Source: Sycobia sp. Sy_11
Taxonomy: Eukaryota; Arthropoda; Insecta; Hymenoptera; Epichrysomallidae
Length of the DNA: 64,000 nucleotides
Direction of reading: 5' to 3'
NCBI GenBank assembly: GCA_018907035.1
Contig: JACCIC010000028.1
Location: 2,077,501 to 2,141,500, forward strand
Shown: in pieces, positions 50,466 to 63,133 of the stretch
How positions within the stretch are numbered: the first letter of the stretch is position 1
How the letters are laid out: each line of letters starts with the position of its first letter
The notes under the pieces: generated by a model
Databases searched by the model: none
What the model saw: only the letters and a program-made list of their open reading frames with translations
Told to the model about the DNA's origin: nothing
Translations under genes and position numbers: made by a program

Positions 50466-51547
50466 CTTTTAGGACGAGAGACAGGTTTTTTCGGTTGGCA
50501 CTTTTATTTGCAGAAAGCGAAACGAAACGGCTACGCGGGGAGAAGTTTTTCCAGTCAATGTTGCGCGAGCCCGGTCTCGCGGATGCTTTCTCGAAGGTGT
50601 GGACATTCTCGATGCGGTCAAGTGCCGCAGAGGTTTGAAAATAGTTGGTTTTTTCGTGACAATTGTTCGGAGCATCTTCGAACGCTCGAAAGTCTGTCTT
50701 TCTGGCTTTGTGCAGTCGCAAAAGTTGAGAGGACTCGATATAATCGTCCGTTATTGATATAAAATTTCAGTTTTTTTATGAAATACGCGGTTTTAGCTAT
50801 CGCTTTCGCGAACCAATTAAAATGTTAAGGGAACTCGCATTGTTGAATAGAAAAGCCGTATATCAACAAAAAATGAGCATAACTAAATTGACCGAGCCAT
50901 TAGATTCGGAAAAGAACAAAATGTATTTCGAGGATATTATTAAATTACACTGACAGTTTCTCCCTGTGTAGTTGAAAAACGGAATAAAAAGAACCTTTTG
51001 TAAGAGAATTCGAATTCTTTTTGTAAAATATCTTTTTTCCCCGTTATTACGTTTACCGTTTTAATTAATCACTGAATACATGAGGAAATTCATAGTTACT
51101 AGTTTTTTTTTTTAAATAACGTATATAATATATAATATAATATTTTTAATTTTCTATGGAAAGTTCAAAAAGGTTCTTTTTATATATTTCGAAATAAATA
51201 AATAATTAAATTAATGCCTACTAACAATAATATGAATTGTTAATAATTTACATTGCATTTTATATTATCTTCTCAAATATTTTTTTTTATCACTCGTAAA
51301 TCGACATCTTTGATTTTCACGTTTAGCCTATGCAGATATATCCAAAAGTATATAAAAATATTTTACGATATATGAGAATAGACATTACTTCTATAGAATA
51401 TTTTAATGCATGTATTATACAATGAATTTCTTATAATACTTGTTATCAAAAATGTAATATTTTAGAAAGCAAATTTTTGTACTAGCAATGTAAATTATTA
51501 ACGAAACAATGTTTAATTGATAAAATCTCGCAGTTTAAATGAATAAC

Positions 51548-51601
51548 TCCACCACCACCAATACTACAATCCCAAATACCACCACCACCAACGTCACCAT
51601 C
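51548..51601. repeat. Imperfect (ACC)n run
   Basis: Clustered CCACCACCA units with short interruptions in an intron. It is the only trinucleotide-like run outside exons. Confidence 0.8.
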
Positions 51602-51954
51602 ACACATTATCGCCAACATTACAATAGCGAATAATGGAAATAAACTACGTCCGAAGCCAGCAGGAATACTTGCCGCTGACGCGTCGGCAGGTATTTGCCA
51701 CCGGTGACGCCAAAGCCACCGGCTGACAAGTCGCCGGCTCCCTCGACCCCTCCATCCAGCGAGCGGATAAGACGGAAAACCGAGCAACGGGAAAACTCTC
51801 CACCCCCCGCCCATCCAAACTTCTCGAATTCAAGCTCCGCCGAACGTTTCACGCCTCGCGGATCGCGCGCGACAGTCGCGCACTTTTAATTCGGCCGCGA
51901 ATAACGCGCGGAACTTCCTCGCGCCCCCTCGTCTTAGCCAAACAAATCATCCAG

Positions 51955-51975
51955 CTCTCTCTCTCTCTCTCTCTC
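51955..51975. repeat. Short (CT)n
   Basis: CT run, about 21 bases. Confidence 0.93.
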
Positions 51976-52254
51976 ATTCCTCCCCGAAGCTTTGCGCGCG
52001 CGCGCGCGCCATAAATACGCTGGATTTTCCCAGGAGGCCGTTCACCTCCGCCCTCTCCGACAGCTGTTCCGAAGTTACTTGTTCGCTCATACAGTCAACG
52101 AGAGTGCGCATGAGTGTGCGAGGCACGAAAGACGGAGCTCTGGTAGAGTAACCGCGAAGTTACACGCCGCGCCCCGGTTGGCGAAACGAAATTTCGGCGC
52201 GGGGCATCGCGTGAAACGCGGCTTCTTTTTAAGTCTATACAGGCTTATTGGCCG

Positions 52255-52256
<2 letters not shown>

Positions 52257-52313
<57 letters not shown>
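52257..52313. repeat. (TA)n microsatellite
   Basis: Pure TA, about 57 bases. Confidence 0.97.
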
Positions 52314-52316
<3 letters not shown>

Positions 52317-52570
52317 GCTTTAAATCCGATAGCTCGAGTTCCAGGGGGAGGTGCAGCGGAAGGGGGATTATCGAATTCAATATTGACAGTACTCGAGAGC
52401 GCGGCGAGCCGGGATTAAAGCCGGGGCCCCGCTCTCCGTATACCGGCGTGTTTCGCTTGACGCGTCCGCCGCGCGGCTGGTCGCGCGCGCATTGCAATGA
52501 GAGGGCGTAAAAGTTTTATTGGTGCCAAAGCCCTGTAAAAAAAAATGTATTTCACCGCGGGGGAGAGAGG

Positions 52571-52573
<3 letters not shown>

Positions 52574-52634
<61 letters not shown>
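52574..52634. repeat. (GA)n microsatellite
   Basis: Pure GA, about 60 bases, the longest GA array in the window. Confidence 0.97.
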
Positions 52635-52637
<3 letters not shown>

Positions 52638-53902
52638 ATTTATACCGATGGACAAGACCGCATTTTTACGATTGAATTGTTGAATGGTAATGGAGATAAC
52701 GTTCGATTGAGAATGTTTTCAAGGAGGATACAGAGAGCCGTTTGTGATTTTTTTTGTTTGATTTTTTCGAAACTACTGTTCGCGTTGGGAAAAAAAAATT
52801 ACGAATTAATAGTTCTCGCACGCTATGAAAAGGGCAGACTTGTCTTACTTTGCGATCAATCACCGTCGGTTTTTTGTAGAAATAAGTTTTAGCTTTGGAT
52901 GATAAATTCGTTGCATTACAGGCGCTTTCCGCGACCCGCTATTTTAATTAATTAATTATTTTCTAAAAATGCTAAATTTTGTTTGCAAAATTTAAATGAA
53001 TAAAATTCTGTAAAAACTGAATGAAAAACTAATATCGAGTCTGAATTATCAAATGAATAACTTTAGTATTAAATAATTTATTTCTATCATGCATTATAAA
53101 GTTACATTCAAGCAAAAATTTATAAAATGATGATCGATGAGTCAACTGTTTCGAAAAATGAAAATTCAACATTTATTTTACTTTGTTAACGAAACTACGA
53201 ATTCTGATTGTTGCCCTTTTTCAGAATTAGGTACAAATGTAATATTACCAGCTGACAGTAATAGATAATGTAAAATTGATGTAATAAGATATATATTAAA
53301 ATTTATCCAATGTTGTGTTTATTTATAAAAAAAATTGTATCATTTGATTTTCAAGAAATTTTACATGATTAATCACTACGAAAATTGTAATCTGACTCTG
53401 CATATCCAAAACATCATCAGCTGTTAAAAAGTAAAACCACGAAGTTATCGAAACGTCATAAAATCAAAAATGAAAATAAAAGTTTGCAAAAATCATTTAT
53501 TTTTAAAACATTGGCTCATCAATTGTGTTTTTAGAAAATTCGTTTTCGATAACTGATTTTGCTGATCTTTTTTTTCTGTCTCTATTCAAAGTTTATGATT
53601 TTATTACACTGATATCGCCAAGACACATTCCAAGCTAATAATACATCGTTTCAAGCACAAAGGACAATTGATGTATGATATCAAAGCTAAAATTGTTTTC
53701 CGAGTTCTGTCGCGTTGTTTTATAATTATAAATAAAATACTCCGGGTGAGATTCTTCATGGAAATATTCGACTTATTAGACTGGCTATTATTAATTAAAA
53801 ATATTATTAATAAACGAAATTCAATACAAATAATCGCAGAATTAGTCAATAGAAATTAATAACCAAAGCCCTCCGTCTTTTTCATTATTCCTGCCGCTCC
53901 CT

Positions 53903-53921
53903 TTCTCTCTCTCTCTCTCTC
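53903..53921. repeat. Short (CT)n
   Basis: CT run at the left border of a CpG-rich island. Confidence 0.9.
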
Positions 53922-54558
53922 CCTCTCTTCCCCGGCGCTGAAGTCCAAATGAAAATTGCATTTCGTCCATTACACGATCCTTTCGCTTTGGTCCACCAGT
54001 GCGCGCTGGCTCCAATCTACGCGCCGTCGCGCCGCCCGTACGCCGGTTAATTAAAAATTCCCATTCGTGCGCCGCTCACGGCGCATAAAGGAAAACACAC
54101 CGGGGCGCCTCGCGGAGTCATAACCTTATGCAGTTTCCCCGTCGGCGGTCGTTAGCTTTCTTTGCCGCGCGCTTAGATGCGCTTCCCCGCCCCCTCTCGC
54201 CCAGCCGACTAGCACGCCGACGTCACCTCGGGCGCGGCGGCGGGGACGGGGAGGGGGATGACACAGGGAGTCCATGGCGAGGACGTATAAAGCGCCGCCC
54301 GCTCTTCCCTGGCAATCGCTCCGCGCGCATATAAAGCCCGGCGCGCGCGCGCGATTCATTTCCCCGTGCGCGCCCGCTCGCGCTGCAGTCCTGGAAAAGT
54401 ATGTCGCGGGGCCTGGCGCGGCAATAACTCGGAGCCGGGGGCGAGGCGCGCAAATGGAGTTTCAGGCGTTGTATATATGTATAGATACAGTCAGAGTGCG
54501 CGGCGCCCCATTGTTTTCGCGAGCGTCGCCCGTTTCGCGATGTGAATGTGCGTATGTT

Positions 54559-54561
<3 letters not shown>

Positions 54562-54609
<48 letters not shown>
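54562..54609. repeat. (TA)n microsatellite
   Basis: Pure TA, 48 bases, at the right border of a CpG-rich island. Confidence 0.97.
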
Positions 54610-54611
<2 letters not shown>

Positions 54612-55543
54612 AGATGGAACGTGTGGAGATTCGCCCAGGAACATCGGCGCTTCTTAAGTTATTTGTTTGCGCGCCGGTGGGCGGTGCTCGATAGAGGAGA
54701 ACCGAGAAGATTGCCGCGTGTATATTTATTCGTCTCGACGCATGGATTTTGCAAATGGTATTCGATATTTCTTTTTATATCTACGGCTTCTCAACATTTC
54801 TATGTATATATATATATATACAGGAATGTTGCGGCGGCCCGAGATTTCTTTGGCTCGCTGTTAATGGAAAAATTCCGGTAAATATCAAGAATTATTTTTA
54901 TTATTTTTATTGCTAATATATGCGAGCGAAGAAAAGTATGCTCGGGGCGATAGTCAGCCGAGCGATAAATTTACCATTAAATTATAACAGCTGAACGAAT
55001 TCGGTCTATATGGAGTATATTGAAGGGTATGTTCTTCTCAGGATCGATCAAAAAATGCCTTTTTTTATTTCTACTTTCTTGTTTTTATTTTGTTTGTTTT
55101 TTTTTTTCGTTTTGCGCTAGTTTCGTACAAATAGGGCATTTTTCGAAACTGCTTTGGCCGATCTATATAATAAATACAATGGCTTTCCTATTTTGGCGTC
55201 CGTCCGTGACAAAATGGGGTGGAGAAAAGCGCGTCATAAGGCTTTCGTGGACAACGAACAATTGTGGATAAGCATGAACTGAACGCAAATAAAACTTCAG
55301 TATTTAACTGTTAATACGCAAATACGTCTAATAAATCAACGTCAAAAGACCATGATATGCTATCTCCCTTAAAGAAACGTACTGTTCTATCGTCAACTCA
55401 GGATAAGCTGGATAATTCAGTGCCCTACCTCGCAGAAAGGTGGGAATTTAGGATCGGTATAGATTCGCACCTATACGGGAACTTCTAAGAGTTTATAAAC
55501 GCCAGGCGCACCTTAGTCACTCTGCATTCACACCAGCCCTTAC

Positions 55544-55627
55544 CTTCTTCCGTGCAGGCTTCCTCCACCGTATAATAGGGTCGGCATCCCAGCCCGTGCG
55601 ATCGGCAATAGAGCGTAGAATGGAAAG
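55544..55627 (-). CDS. Exon: short Cys/Tyr-rich juxtamembrane cytoplasmic segment
   Basis: This 84-bp, phase 1-1 exon follows a pyrimidine-rich tract ending GACAG and has a GTAAGG donor (55543). In the frame set by the transmembrane exon it reads open throughout: FHSTLYCRSHGLGCRPYYTV, then EEACTEE. It adds three cysteines and a Tyr-Tyr pair just inside the membrane. YTVE could be a phosphotyrosine docking site and the cysteines could be palmitoylated; both are inference. Because the exon is symmetric, it can be skipped without changing frame. Support is splice signals plus frame; I recognise no homology, so it is less certain than the Ig exons. Confidence 0.68.
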
Positions 55628-55910
55628 CTGTCGTTATACAGATAAAAGAAAAAAAAGAAGAGGAGAGAAAAGCTCGAGGCGAGAGGGCGACGCTCTCGCT
55701 CTATGGACATGCGATAGGTGATGAAAGAGGGCGAGGCGCGGAGGTGGAGAGGTGGCCGGAACGAATAAGCGGGTTTCTCCAAGGGGAGAATGACTGCGGG
55801 GCGTGCAATGGTGATAAGCAAAAGCTCGCGCGCTCGCTCGCTCGCTCGCCAAAGCGACGAGGCTCTATCGCTGAATTATGCAGCGCGAGAAGAGACGGGC
55901 GGGGATATGG

Positions 55911-55917
55911 CGTGTGT

Positions 55918-55948
<31 letters not shown>
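55911..55948. repeat. Compound (TG)n-(GA)n
   Basis: Nine TG units, a short G-rich spacer, then about eight GA units. Confidence 0.9.
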
Positions 55949-56347
55949 TATATGGAATTGGAAGGCTGGAGTGAGGGGGGAGGCGAGCTGATTGCATCCA
56001 AATACACCGGTTCGCGACGCATAATTTGACCGCCGATTGATTTATTCGAACGCTCGCGGCTTACCAAGACGAATTAATGGCTCGCGCGCGCGTGTTTTTA
56101 AATCCCTTGCCCCCCCCCCTCCTTCCGACCCAGCCTCAATAAACGCGCTTCGCACGGCTTGATTATGCATCGAGAGGATCCGAGAGTCGTCGAAAGACCT
56201 CGCCCAGTCCCACCCCCTCGTTTTGCGGCCTCTTTAGATCTTTCGCTTCTTTCGCGCTCTTTATCTCCCAGCCCCTATCTTCATCTCGCCCCGTCGTAAT
56301 TTTTCCGTCCACCGCGTTCGAGTGCTATCCGTGATGTTTATTTTTGC

Positions 56348-56369
56348 TTTTTTTTTTTTTTTTTTTTTA
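56348..56369. repeat. Poly(T) run
   Basis: Homopolymer T of about 22 bases; no adjacent retroelement-like sequence recognised. Confidence 0.9.
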
Positions 56370-59300
56370 TATAATTTACTCCCCTGTTACCGAGGCATAA
56401 TGTATAAATCCGACTGTCGAGACAATTTATCGCGTGTATTCGCACTTTTAGGCATTTTTACGTGGGCTGTAGTTTGGGGATAATGTATTCGGCTTTTATC
56501 GCGTAGAAAAACTTTTAAGTACGTTTAAGACGCCCATGATACGGTTTGGATATTCAAATTTTCATCTGTAATTTAATGTTAATGAACTGCAAAATCTATT
56601 TCGTTAAAATTGGTATCATATTAATTATATATAATGAAGTCGCTAGTTCTAATAATCGTATGAATATTATAAATATTACAATTATATATATATATTATAC
56701 AGTACCACGTTTAATCGATTATTTTATCTATTTATTTACCGTTAAATTTAGCATTATTCTGATCTATAAATACATTGAAAAAGAATATAATATTTAGAAC
56801 GTTTTGGTCATTAGATAAGGGCATTAAATTATTTAGACTATGGTGAACACGTCACGCAATTAAATATCAAATGGCTTTTGGATGCCATCCAAGAATATGC
56901 CGCACAAGATATCTGCTGCTCATATATAGTTAAATGTGGTTGTGAACTGTACATATACTTTGAGTACACAAATGTGTGAGAAGTGGCGGTGAGCGGGAGG
57001 GTGGAGGAGAAAGAGAGGGACACGGGGGGAAAGAGAAATATGTGAGAGTAGGAAAGGACGAAAGCTTCTGCACGACACGTACCCTCTGCGGTTTTGATTT
57101 TATATCGGGCGCGGTGACGTAAAGTACGGCAATCGGTATAAATCAAGGGAGTTATACAAAATACGCCAATGCGCAAATATAAACCTGACGTTCGTGCTCG
57201 CGACTCCCCCCTACTTTATTAAACATTAATTAAAGAACGAAGAGCAGTTTGAACATTCGGATATTTGTCGGGAATCTATAAAAAAAGTTGAAGCAACTAA
57301 CTGTTTATATTATTTTTCTCTAGTAAAAGTGAAGTAAACTTTATAATATAACAATTAATTTTCATAAGATTTAATTTTTATTAGGCTTTCATTACGTTTT
57401 CAACAAAAGCGCCTGCAAACTTTTACAATCGAATTTCAGAATTTCGCGGCAAAACGCAAAAGCTATTCTGTTATTTCGTTTCGATAAAGAAACAACAAAT
57501 GCACAATTATTTTGTAAGCATGCTTGATTAGAAACGTCTCCGGTGCAAGCTATGACAGAACGCCATTAATCATAATTTTAATCCAAAAGGCAGAACTAAT
57601 GGACAAACGGGTAGAACAAGCTAATCGGGCGAAAAACGCACGAGTCCGCGCGTCGTTTCTCGATCGGCTCGCGCGCAATAGATCCGACATCCGCGCGAAT
57701 CGAACCGCCCTCCCGCCTCCCGCGTCGCAACCCCCTCATCGGCCCGATCTCGTTTGAGCTCATCAGCGATTCCGCGGGCTCTATTGCGTGTCGGTGCTCG
57801 CGCTGACGCGCGCGGCCCGCGATTTCCATGCGCGCCCATTCACACACACACACATGCGCGGCGCAGACAAACGCCATAGCTGTACTTGTAGCCCAGAGGT
57901 GCGGGTGCGTGGCTCGTTGCAGAGCCGTGGCAATCATTCCAGGAGTGCGATCGTGCATGCAACGTGATAATGCAACGGCTTGTCGCCGTTCTCGATCCCT
58001 TTACGTGACTACGCTATGCATTTTTGAAGTTTTGCTTTTTTTTTTTCTTTATCTTTATCTTTTGCTACTTACTGCTCGCGTTCCTCCAGCTCGACCACTC
58101 GGTTATTGTCTGTGCGTGTTTTTTTTTTTTTTGGGCAATGAGGTCCATGTTTAAAAAGCGGAATTGTAGGAGACAAAGAAGAGACAAACAGAAATAAACA
58201 TGTGATTACATTAGGCATTGTACACTGATGTCAGATCGGCGGTCGATCTGGTTTTCGTTAATTTTGTTTGCGCAAAATAATTACATTTTTTTTTTATTTA
58301 TATTCGGTTGAGATTCGGCGAGAGGGCGAAAGTTAAAATGGCTCGTAACCTCTTTGATATACCTATATCTTTCAAATAACTATATACGTATGTATTTCCA
58401 AATTTCCGTTAAATACAAATTCCTCACGAGGTAGCTCCGATTCAAGTGAACTAGTAAGTTTTTAATGACGATAGACATCCTGCAGTAATCTAAGGTAGGT
58501 AAATATTTAATGTGTATTTGCAACTATAGTATGTACACTTATTTACTCATATGGAGTATGCTGCTCAAGTTAGTTATACGAATATCTACATATGTGCGCG
58601 TGTACATTATCAGTATTTGTTTTACTGGAATGATTGTGATAATAATATTTATTTATCGCCGTTTTTTCAATTAAACATACTTCTAGTTATTTATTCTGGC
58701 AAACCAATCCTACAAAATCATTATCATACTTAAGGATTAACATAAAAAAATTTACATAATATATATATAATTTTTAAAGGTAATTCTGTAACGATCATGA
58801 AAGGTTACGAACTCATTTAACACTTTCATCTTCTCTCTCACAATTTGTAGGAAACACAAGTGATAAAAAATTTACTTTGAAAACATATTATTCTAAGTAA
58901 AAAATATGTGAAATAAAAGTAATGATAGAAAACATTATTATTTTAATATATATGATACTTAATTAACCAAAATTTCACAATGAAGATACAAATATGTTAA
59001 ATGTTGATAAATCAACGTTTCGAATAATTAGCGAAGCACCTGCTCGTTCAAAATATCTGACAAATCGCGTTAAACTTATATAATGTTCTTAACACTTACA
59101 TTCGTGTTTCGCATTATCGTGTTTCATTATGAAGTTGACAATGGCGTGTAATACCAGTGAGTATAAAAGATGCGAAACGGCTTCAATCGTGATATACGCG
59201 AGACTTGATTGTATGGATCATTACAAGTTATATCTGCATTAATACGCAGTACAATATTACCATTCGTCAGAAAAGGTTTATAGAAAAGAGCTTATTGAAA

Positions 59301-59430
59301 ATTATTTTCGTTCCTTAGCTAATGATACTGTTCACATTGCAGCATAATGCAGCTTCTACGTATTAGGAAGTAATCTTACACGATTATGCACTTTTACAGT
59401 TGATGCACACAATGACGACGATAACTTCAA

Positions 59431-59462
59431 TTCAAAAAGTTGCAAATTCAAAAAGTTGCAAA
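59431..59462. repeat. Perfect 16-bp tandem duplication
   Basis: TTCAAAAAGTTGCAAA occurs twice head to tail. Confidence 0.9.
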
Positions 59463-60132
59463 TACAAAATAAGTAAAAACAACAAAAAAAAATTTCTATT
59501 TCTTTCGAATTTCTAGTTGCATTTTTTCTTCATTCTTTATATACAACGTGCTGCATATTGCCCATTTCATTTTAAAATAAACAGTTATATTTTAATTCCA
59601 AATAAATGTTATCCAGTTACTATGCGTTCTTAATCCTTTCACGAAACATTGACGATATTTGATTCAGAAAATTCAGAAATGTAAAATGTCGTGCATGCAC
59701 GTGTTTTCGTATTTTTAAATGCATGTCGCAATCTCTTATTTGCTATTTTCTAAATTGATTTTCTAAATTAATAAATTTATTTTTGTCATAAAATATTGCC
59801 AAAATTTTCTTGCGAAATTATTCTGATATTTTACTTAATATTTAATATATACATTACATAATACTCTTGAGTATATAGTTTCAATTATATAAAAAAAAAA
59901 TTTTTCAGTCTTATAAACTCCGTTAATTAAAAATATTTATAGTCAAGAAATTAAAAACCTCGGAGCCAAAAATTTTCTTACTTAATCAAGATTAATTCGA
60001 TATAGATCCTAAAATCATCATGCGCGTTTGTACATCACAGAATTTTGTACTAATCTTACTCGCAGCAAATGCCATAAGTAATACGCTATAAGACCAGATT
60101 ATTAAACTTTTTGTAGTAATGCATCAACTTAC

Positions 60133-60273
60133 ATTTCAGCTTGCTGTGTTTATTGCGGCACATCAAGTAGATGATGACGCAGACGACAATGATGACGAGT
60201 ATAATAATAACTGTGACAGCGATCACAATCACGAGGAGATCGCCATCGAGCCTCAGCCACCATGGAATACTCG
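60133..60273 (-). CDS. Exon: transmembrane segment and juxtamembrane region
   Basis: This 141-bp, phase 1-1 exon has acceptor TTTACTTTCAG and a consensus GTAAGT donor (60132). It encodes 46 complete codons. A short extracellular stretch (SIPWWLRLDGD) is followed by about 27 hydrophobic residues, rich in Ile and Val, starting LLVIVIAVTV and ending IIYLMC. A basic stop-transfer segment, RNKHSKLK, follows. Hydrophobicity, the Trp pair at the outer boundary and the basic cluster on the inner side support a single type I transmembrane helix. Confidence 0.92.
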
Positions 60274-62639
60274 CTGAAAGTAAACCAGATTTCTCTTAAA
60301 TTTTTTCTCTGTTGAAACAGCGAGGTATATTAAAAATTTTTCAATTAATCCGGATTGATATTTTTTCAACCTCCATTTCATTACCTATATATTTTTTAAT
60401 ATTAGTAAAGCCGATTAAACAACCTCGGGTAGATAAATTCTATTAAAATGACTAATATTTTTAGTTTAATCACTCAGATTTTCCATTAATAAAAATTGCA
60501 TTTATTGATTTATATTCTATTTTTCATTAGAAATTCCGAAAGCGATAACAAATTTATCTATTTAATTCAAACAATATTGAACATGCAATTTTTATTCACG
60601 CTAATCTTTACTTTTTTGAATTTCTCATTATAAATTGTATTATTTGTATCATACAGAGCAAGAAAATTGATTTACAATGACGTGCAAGATATAACTATAA
60701 TATATAAAATCATATTTGTTATAAAATAATAAATACTAACTCTAATAAGAGCTAAAAACAAATATTATATATAGGCGAAATGCTGCAGAATTTATTGAAG
60801 CCTTGTATAAAATTTGAATGAATTGGCAAAAGGTTCATTTTTATATTATATAATTAATTATTTTTTATTAAATAAAATTTTTGAGTTAATTAAAGCGCGT
60901 ACATGCAGCTCTGTCGCGATTATTCATAGAAACGACGTACGCCTAAAATTCTTCGATACGCTTTAACGTACACAGAACTATAGCTTTCTCATTATCATTG
61001 TACGCAGCATATGAAGTGAAAAACTAATAAAAAAAAGAAAAGGAAAATGAATTATCAAATTGAAATATAGTTTCTTTTTATATGTTGAACGATATAACAA
61101 AAAATACAACAATGTAACTTACTATCCAATCCTTGGTGAGCTATGAAAAATTAAAAAAAAAATATGTAAAATTTCGTTTGTATAAATGAACTATAGTTTT
61201 CTGATCACCATTATTCGAATTTCGATTTTTGAATTATTTAATTCGCTCTTAGAACCTAACTAAAAATACTAAATGAACTAATAAACTGTTCACTATTTTT
61301 TAATGCTAAAAAAAAACTTTCCTCTAATACTAAATGCTGTATATTTATGTTGAATTTTAGGAACATGAGTTTTTAGCCACGAAAAAATATTAAGCTGACT
61401 ATGTATAGATTTAAAAAAATTCAGAATGATACAGCAACTAAGGCACTATAACTAGATTTTGATTACTATTATGTGGAATTGAACTTTATCCTCAATACTC
61501 TCAGTTTTTTAATATTTTTTAAACTAGTAGATGTATGCAAAGCACCTATACATGCCAAAGCAGAACTAAATATTCATATATAGTGAGTATAATTTTGAAT
61601 TTTCAATATATTCTGATATAGTTGAGCATTAAAAGCGACACTGTGGCTCTAAAAAATAATTTAGATGTTAATATTAATATAAACTACGGCGATCAACGTT
61701 TTTATAATATATTATTGATAGTAATTATTAATATTACTTATGGCTAGCATATACATATTCGCATGTGTATAGCTATACTATAATGACTATAAGAAATAGA
61801 GCGATCGTCTGACTTCATATTTATTCTAGTAAGCATTATTGCACACGGTATTATTCAGATATTATTGCGATTAAATAACTTATTTACATAGTAATAACAT
61901 ACTAATATGTCATTTTTTATCGGCTTAGAAAAACTTGGATTGCAATGTCCACTTTTAAAAGAGATTTTTTTTTAAATATTTTCCAAAAGTATAAAGAAAT
62001 TAGACTGTCAGAAAGGATAAAATATTAACAGCCAAAGGGCAGCCTAAAAAGTTGATTCCAATTCATATTTCAAAGGTGAAAACCTCTATTTTTCCACAAG
62101 GAAACTACGTTCGATCAGAAAAATTTATTTATATATATCAGAATTAAATATTATCAGAAAATATTTTTTTCCAATGGTTTCAAATATTGTTATAAATAAA
62201 TTTGACGATGCTCAGAGTTTAAAAAATAGACATTGATTTTTAAAGTTGATTATTCTTTAGATTGACTTGGCGCGTTCGATGGATTAACGTGAAACTGATT
62301 TCACATGTTCCAACCGTGTTTTAACCGTGAGAGAAAAAGTACGTGTCTGTTTTTTTATGTACTAAAACACGTAACAATACGATTAAAGTAGAAGAAGCGC
62401 ACGTAATATCTTCCTTGTTCAATATAATTTTATTCAATATTTATATTCAATCGAGTTTGGCACGGTAAGAGAAAGTCGGACGATTTCACATATCTAAGAA
62501 TGGAAGATTTTGCATTATGTAGGTTAGGCAATTAATGAGCAGTCGACAATCGCTACCGCGTAAATTTACAGGAATGACTTTTCCAATTCATGGATGAACG
62601 GTGCAAATAAGCGGACAAACAGTGCCGCTGGCCTCTTAC
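60274..62639 (-). other. Intron, 2.4 kb, uniformly AT-rich
   Basis: Separates the last Ig exon from the transmembrane exon. It has no open frame of useful length on either strand, so a fibronectin type III exon is unlikely to be hidden here. Confidence 0.7.
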
Positions 62640-62897
62640 CGGGCACATGGCGCTCGCACGAGTTTGAATGCCCGATGCTGTTGTTGGCCACGCAGACGTA
62701 AGTCCGCGGATTAGAAACGGAGTCGTCCAGGAGCAAGTAGCTCTTCCCATTTTTCACGCTGGGCAGCTGCTCGATCGTGTCGTTGTCGCTCTTGAGCGAC
62801 CAGACAAAACTGTACTCGGCCGGATTCCCGTCGGCCCTGCAGACGACGTAATCCTTGCCATCCATTACCTCCTTATCAACCTGGCACTCGGGCTTGT
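62640..62897 (-). CDS. Exon: complete membrane-proximal Ig domain
   Basis: This 258-bp, phase 1-1 exon has its acceptor in TTTTCGCGCGCAG and its donor at GTAAGAG (62639). It encodes about 86 residues beginning YKPECQVDKEV. Ig landmarks are VVCRADGNP (strand-B Cys), FVWSLKSDN (core Trp) and RTYVCVANNSIG (strand-F Y-x-C). NDT and NNS are possible N-glycosylation sites. Two extra cysteines, in KPEC near the start and NSCERHVPG at the end, could form a second disulfide. The next exon is the transmembrane exon, so no fibronectin type III domain separates this Ig domain from the membrane in this isoform. Confidence 0.92.
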
Positions 62898-62945
62898 CTG
62901 CGCGCGAAAATCGCGAAGAAATGTTTTTATAGAAATACAGGTATG

Positions 62946-62968
62946 TATATATATATATATATATATAT
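62946..62968. repeat. Short (TA)n
   Basis: TA run of 23 bases close to the Ig exon acceptor side. Confidence 0.93.
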
Positions 62969-63104
62969 GAAGGCGACGAGAAGAAAGAACAGTGGGCGCG
63001 AAGGCGCGCCGGCGAGGACTTAAAATCGTCGCGCTTTTAGCTATCTCCCGGTTTGGCTTTATTCTATCCCTTTTTGCCGCGCTCGCTTCTCGGCTGGGAT
63101 GTTA

Positions 63105-63133
63105 TTTTTTTTTTTTTTTTTTTTTTTTTTTTA
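63105..63133. repeat. Poly(T) run
   Basis: Homopolymer T of about 29 bases within the intron between the two Ig exons. Confidence 0.92.

Larger units (their letters stand above)
50466..55543 (-). other. Intron, 5.1 kb
   Basis: AT-rich at 50760-51540 and 52900-53860. An ACC-rich run lies at 51548-51601, a (TA)n and a (GA)n array at 52257 and 52574, and a CpG-rich island at 53990-54480 with two TATAAA-like boxes. No exon was found. Confidence 0.6.
55628..60132 (-). other. Intron, 4.5 kb
   Basis: A GC-leaning stretch at 55640-56330 holds (GA)n and (TG)n runs. A poly(T) run follows at 56348, then AT-rich DNA, a CpG-rich stretch at 57600-57960 and AT-rich DNA to the transmembrane exon, with a 16-bp tandem duplication at 59431. 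No exon was found. Confidence 0.6.

Noticed and set aside
49796..50638. 280- and 216-codon plus-strand open frames with poly-Cys and poly-Leu
   Set aside because: Antisense shadows of the 49917-50465 exon.
60274..62639. A hidden fibronectin type III exon between the last Ig domain and the membrane
   Set aside because: No open frame of adequate length with splice sites on the minus strand in this AT-rich intron.
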